Source: Penium margaritaceum
Taxonomy: Eukaryota; Streptophyta; Zygnematophyceae; Desmidiales; Peniaceae
Direction: 5' to 3'
Assembly (NCBI GenBank): GCA_023375785.1
Contig: SZWC01000570.1
Coordinates: forward strand, 96,072-160,071
Length of the DNA: 64,000 nucleotides
Shown here: piece after piece, positions 61,701-64,000 of the stretch
Layout: every line of letters starts with the position of its first letter
Numbering within the stretch: position 1 is the stretch's first letter
Program-made: the position numbers and the translations under genes
The notes under the pieces: model-generated
The model's input: only the letters and a program-made list of their open reading frames with translations
What the model was told of the DNA's origin: nothing
Database searches by the model: none

Positions 61701-64000
61701 CCAAGCATTACCAGGCATTGCTAGGCATCGCCCAGACATTTCCTGGAATTACCTAGGCATTGCCTAGGCATTTTCTGGCATTGTCCAAGCATTTCCAGGC
61801 ATTCCCCAGGCATTGCCAAGGCATTGCCAGGCATAGCTAGGCATTGCCAGGCATTGCCAAGCATTGCCCAGCCATTGCCAGGCATTGTCCAGGCATTACC
61901 TGGAATTTTCCAGGCATTTTCCAAGCCTTCTCGGGCATTTCTTGGCATTGCCCAGGCATTGCCTGGCATTGCCCAGGCATTTCCTTGGCATTGCCATGCA
62001 TTGTCCAGGCATTGCCTCGCAATGCCAAGCATAAGCAGGCATTGCCCAGGCATTGCCTAGCATTGTCCACGCATTGCCAAGCATTGCCTGGCATTGCCAT
62101 GCATTGCCTGGATTGCCATGCATTGCCTAGCATTGCCTGGCATTGCAAGGCATTGTCCATGCATTGCTAGGCATTGCCTGGCATTGCCCAGGCATTGCAA
62201 GGCATTGTCTATGCGTTGCCAGGCATTGCCCAGGTATTTCCAGGCATTGTCCAAACATTGTCACACATTGCCAGGCATTGCCAGACATTGCCTAGGCATT
62301 GCCAGGCATTGATAGGCATTGCCCAGGCATTACCTAGGGAATGCCAGGCATTATCCAGGCATTGCAAAGCATTTCCCAGGCATTGCTAGGAATTTTTTGG
62401 CATTGTCCAAGAATTTCAAGGCATTGCCAGGCATTTCCATGCATTGCCAGGCAATGCCTAGACATTGCCAGGCATTGCCAGGTATTGCCAAGCATTGCCA
62501 TGCATTGCCATACATTGCCTGGCATTGCCTAGGCACTCCTAGGCATTACCACGCATTGCCATGCCTTGCCAGACATTGCCACGCATTGCCACGTATTGCC
62601 ACGCATTGCCACGCATTGCCCGGCATTGTCCACGCATTGCTTAGAATTGCCTACGCATTGCCAGGCATTGCAAGGCATTGTCCAGGCATTGCCATGCATT
62701 GCCCAAGAATTTCCAGGCATTTCCAGGCATTGCCCAGGCATTGCCTGGCATTGTCTGGGATTGTTCCGGCATTGCATGGCATTGCCCAGGCATTGCCAGG
62801 AATTACCAGGCATTGTCAGGCATTGCCTGGCATTGCCCATGCATTGCGAGGCATTACCGAGGCATTGCCCAACATTGCAAGGCATTGCCACGCATTGCCA
62901 CGTATTGCCACTCATTGCCAGGCATTGCCCAGGCACTACCAAGCATTGCCAGGCATTGCCCAGGCATTGCAAGGCATAACCAGGCATTGTCAAGGCGTTG
63001 CCCAGGCGTTGCTCAAGCATTGCCCAGACATTGCCAGGCATTGTCCACGCATTGCCAGGCATTGCCCGGGCATTGCCAAGCATTTCCAAGGCATTGCCAG
63101 GCATTGCCTAGGCATTGCCAGGCATTGCCCAGACATTGCCAGGCATTGTCCACGCATTGCCAGGCATTGCCCGGGCATTGCCAAGCATTTCCAAGGCATT
63201 GCCAGGCATTGCCTAGGCATTGCCAGGCATTGCTAGAAATTGACCAGGCATTGCCAGCCATTGACCAGGCATTGCCAGGCATTGCCAGGCATTGCCCAAG
63301 CATTCCCAGGCATTGCGTGGCATTGTAAGGCAGTGCCAAGCATTTCTAGGCATTGCCTGGCATTGTCAGGCATTGCCAGGCATTGCCAGGCATTGCCCAA
63401 GCATTCCCAGGCATTGCGTGGCATTGTAAGGCAGTGCCAAGCATTTCTAGGCATTGCCTGGCATTGTCAGGCATTGCAAGGAATTGTCCGGCACTGCCCA
63501 GGAATTGCCAGGCATTGCCAGACATTGATTAGTCATTGCCAGGCATTGCCAGGCATGGCCCAGGCATTCCCACGCATTACCAGGCATTGTATAAGCAATG
63601 ACAGGCATTGTCTAGGCATTTCCAGGCATTGCTAGGCATTGCCCAGGCATTGCCACGCATTTCCAGGCATTACCGAGGCATTTCTAGGAATCTCCCCTGC
63701 ATTGTCAGGCATTGCAAGGCATTGCACAAGCATTGTCAAGCATTGCAAGGCATTGCCCAGGCGTTGCCTTGGCATTGCCTTGCATTGTCACGCATTGCCA
63801 GGCATTGCCACGCATTGCCAGGCATTGCCCAGGCATTGCCAGGTATTGCCGAGGCATTGCCAGGCACTACCCTTGCCCAAGAATTGCCAGGCATTACCCA
63901 AGAATTTCCCAGGTATTGCCAGGCATTGCCAAGCATTACACACGCATTGCTAGGCATTTCCATGCATTGCCAGGCATTGCCAGGCATTGCCAAGCTTGCC
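58753..64000. repeat. 10/11-bp satellite, reverse orientation, block 3, to window end
   Basis: The same GGCATTGCC units continue off the right edge. Tandem block copies are visible at 63021-63125 / 63126-63230 (offset 105 bp) and 63281-63381 / 63382-63482 (offset 101 bp). A ~220-bp duplicate flanks the single n at 60490. Open frames of up to ~305 codons here are period artefacts. No gene seen. Confidence 0.94.
60490..60490. other. Assembly join: single n with duplicated flanks
   Basis: About 220 bp ending at 60489 (from ~60269) recur from 60491 to ~60711 with no difference by eye. This fits unmerged overlapping contig ends. Confidence 0.85.

Noticed and set aside
62319-63236. 305-codon open frame in the 10/11-bp satellite
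   Set aside because: The translation is only repeated HCQALPGIAR-type words produced by the 10/11-bp period; similar frames exist on both strands throughout the satellite.

Overview
The window is gene-poor, repeat-built eukaryotic nuclear DNA. I find no convincing host gene. It holds Ty1/copia-type LTR elements, a plant-style hAT (DUF659-like) transposase, and primer sites complementary to a plant-type initiator tRNA-Met. These point to a green-lineage eukaryote (streptophyte alga or plant), in centromeric, pericentromeric or other satellite heterochromatin. The lineage is an inference and the species is not identifiable from this sequence alone.

Layout. (1) 1-268: an 11-bp satellite (CTGGCACAACT). 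(2) 269-24461: one continuous array of ~190-bp monomers. Six monomer types (here A-F) recur in fixed order as a ~1.14-kb higher-order repeat. The array is split by a copia element (5854-12728), a non-autonomous LTR element (14320-18118) and a 422-bp hAT-type MITE (22483-22904). The array phase resumes across each insertion, and target-site duplications mark the ends. (3) 24462 to the window end: a 10/11-bp satellite (TGGCAATGCC and its 11-bp form). It runs in one orientation to ~42.25 kb and in the reverse-complement orientation from ~42.34 kb on. It is split by an unrecognised coding island (33771-35510), a complete-ended hAT transposon with a decayed transposase (35764-40213), a second copia element (44423-50121) and a solo LTR (58014-58752).

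Relations between parts. The only protein-coding material belongs to mobile elements, all apparently decayed except possibly one open gag-like frame in the non-autonomous LTR element. The two copia elements carry at their primer site the complement of the initiator tRNA-Met anticodon arm (half-tRNA priming), whereas the non-autonomous element carries the ordinary 3'-end initiator-Met primer site. LTR divergence by eye is ~5% for the first copia element and ~8-10% for the second and for the non-autonomous element.

Caution on the assembly: five places with n characters are flanked by direct duplicates of the same sequence, the pattern left when overlapping contig ends are joined without merging. 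The hundreds of long open frames in the 10/11-bp satellite are period artefacts, not genes.
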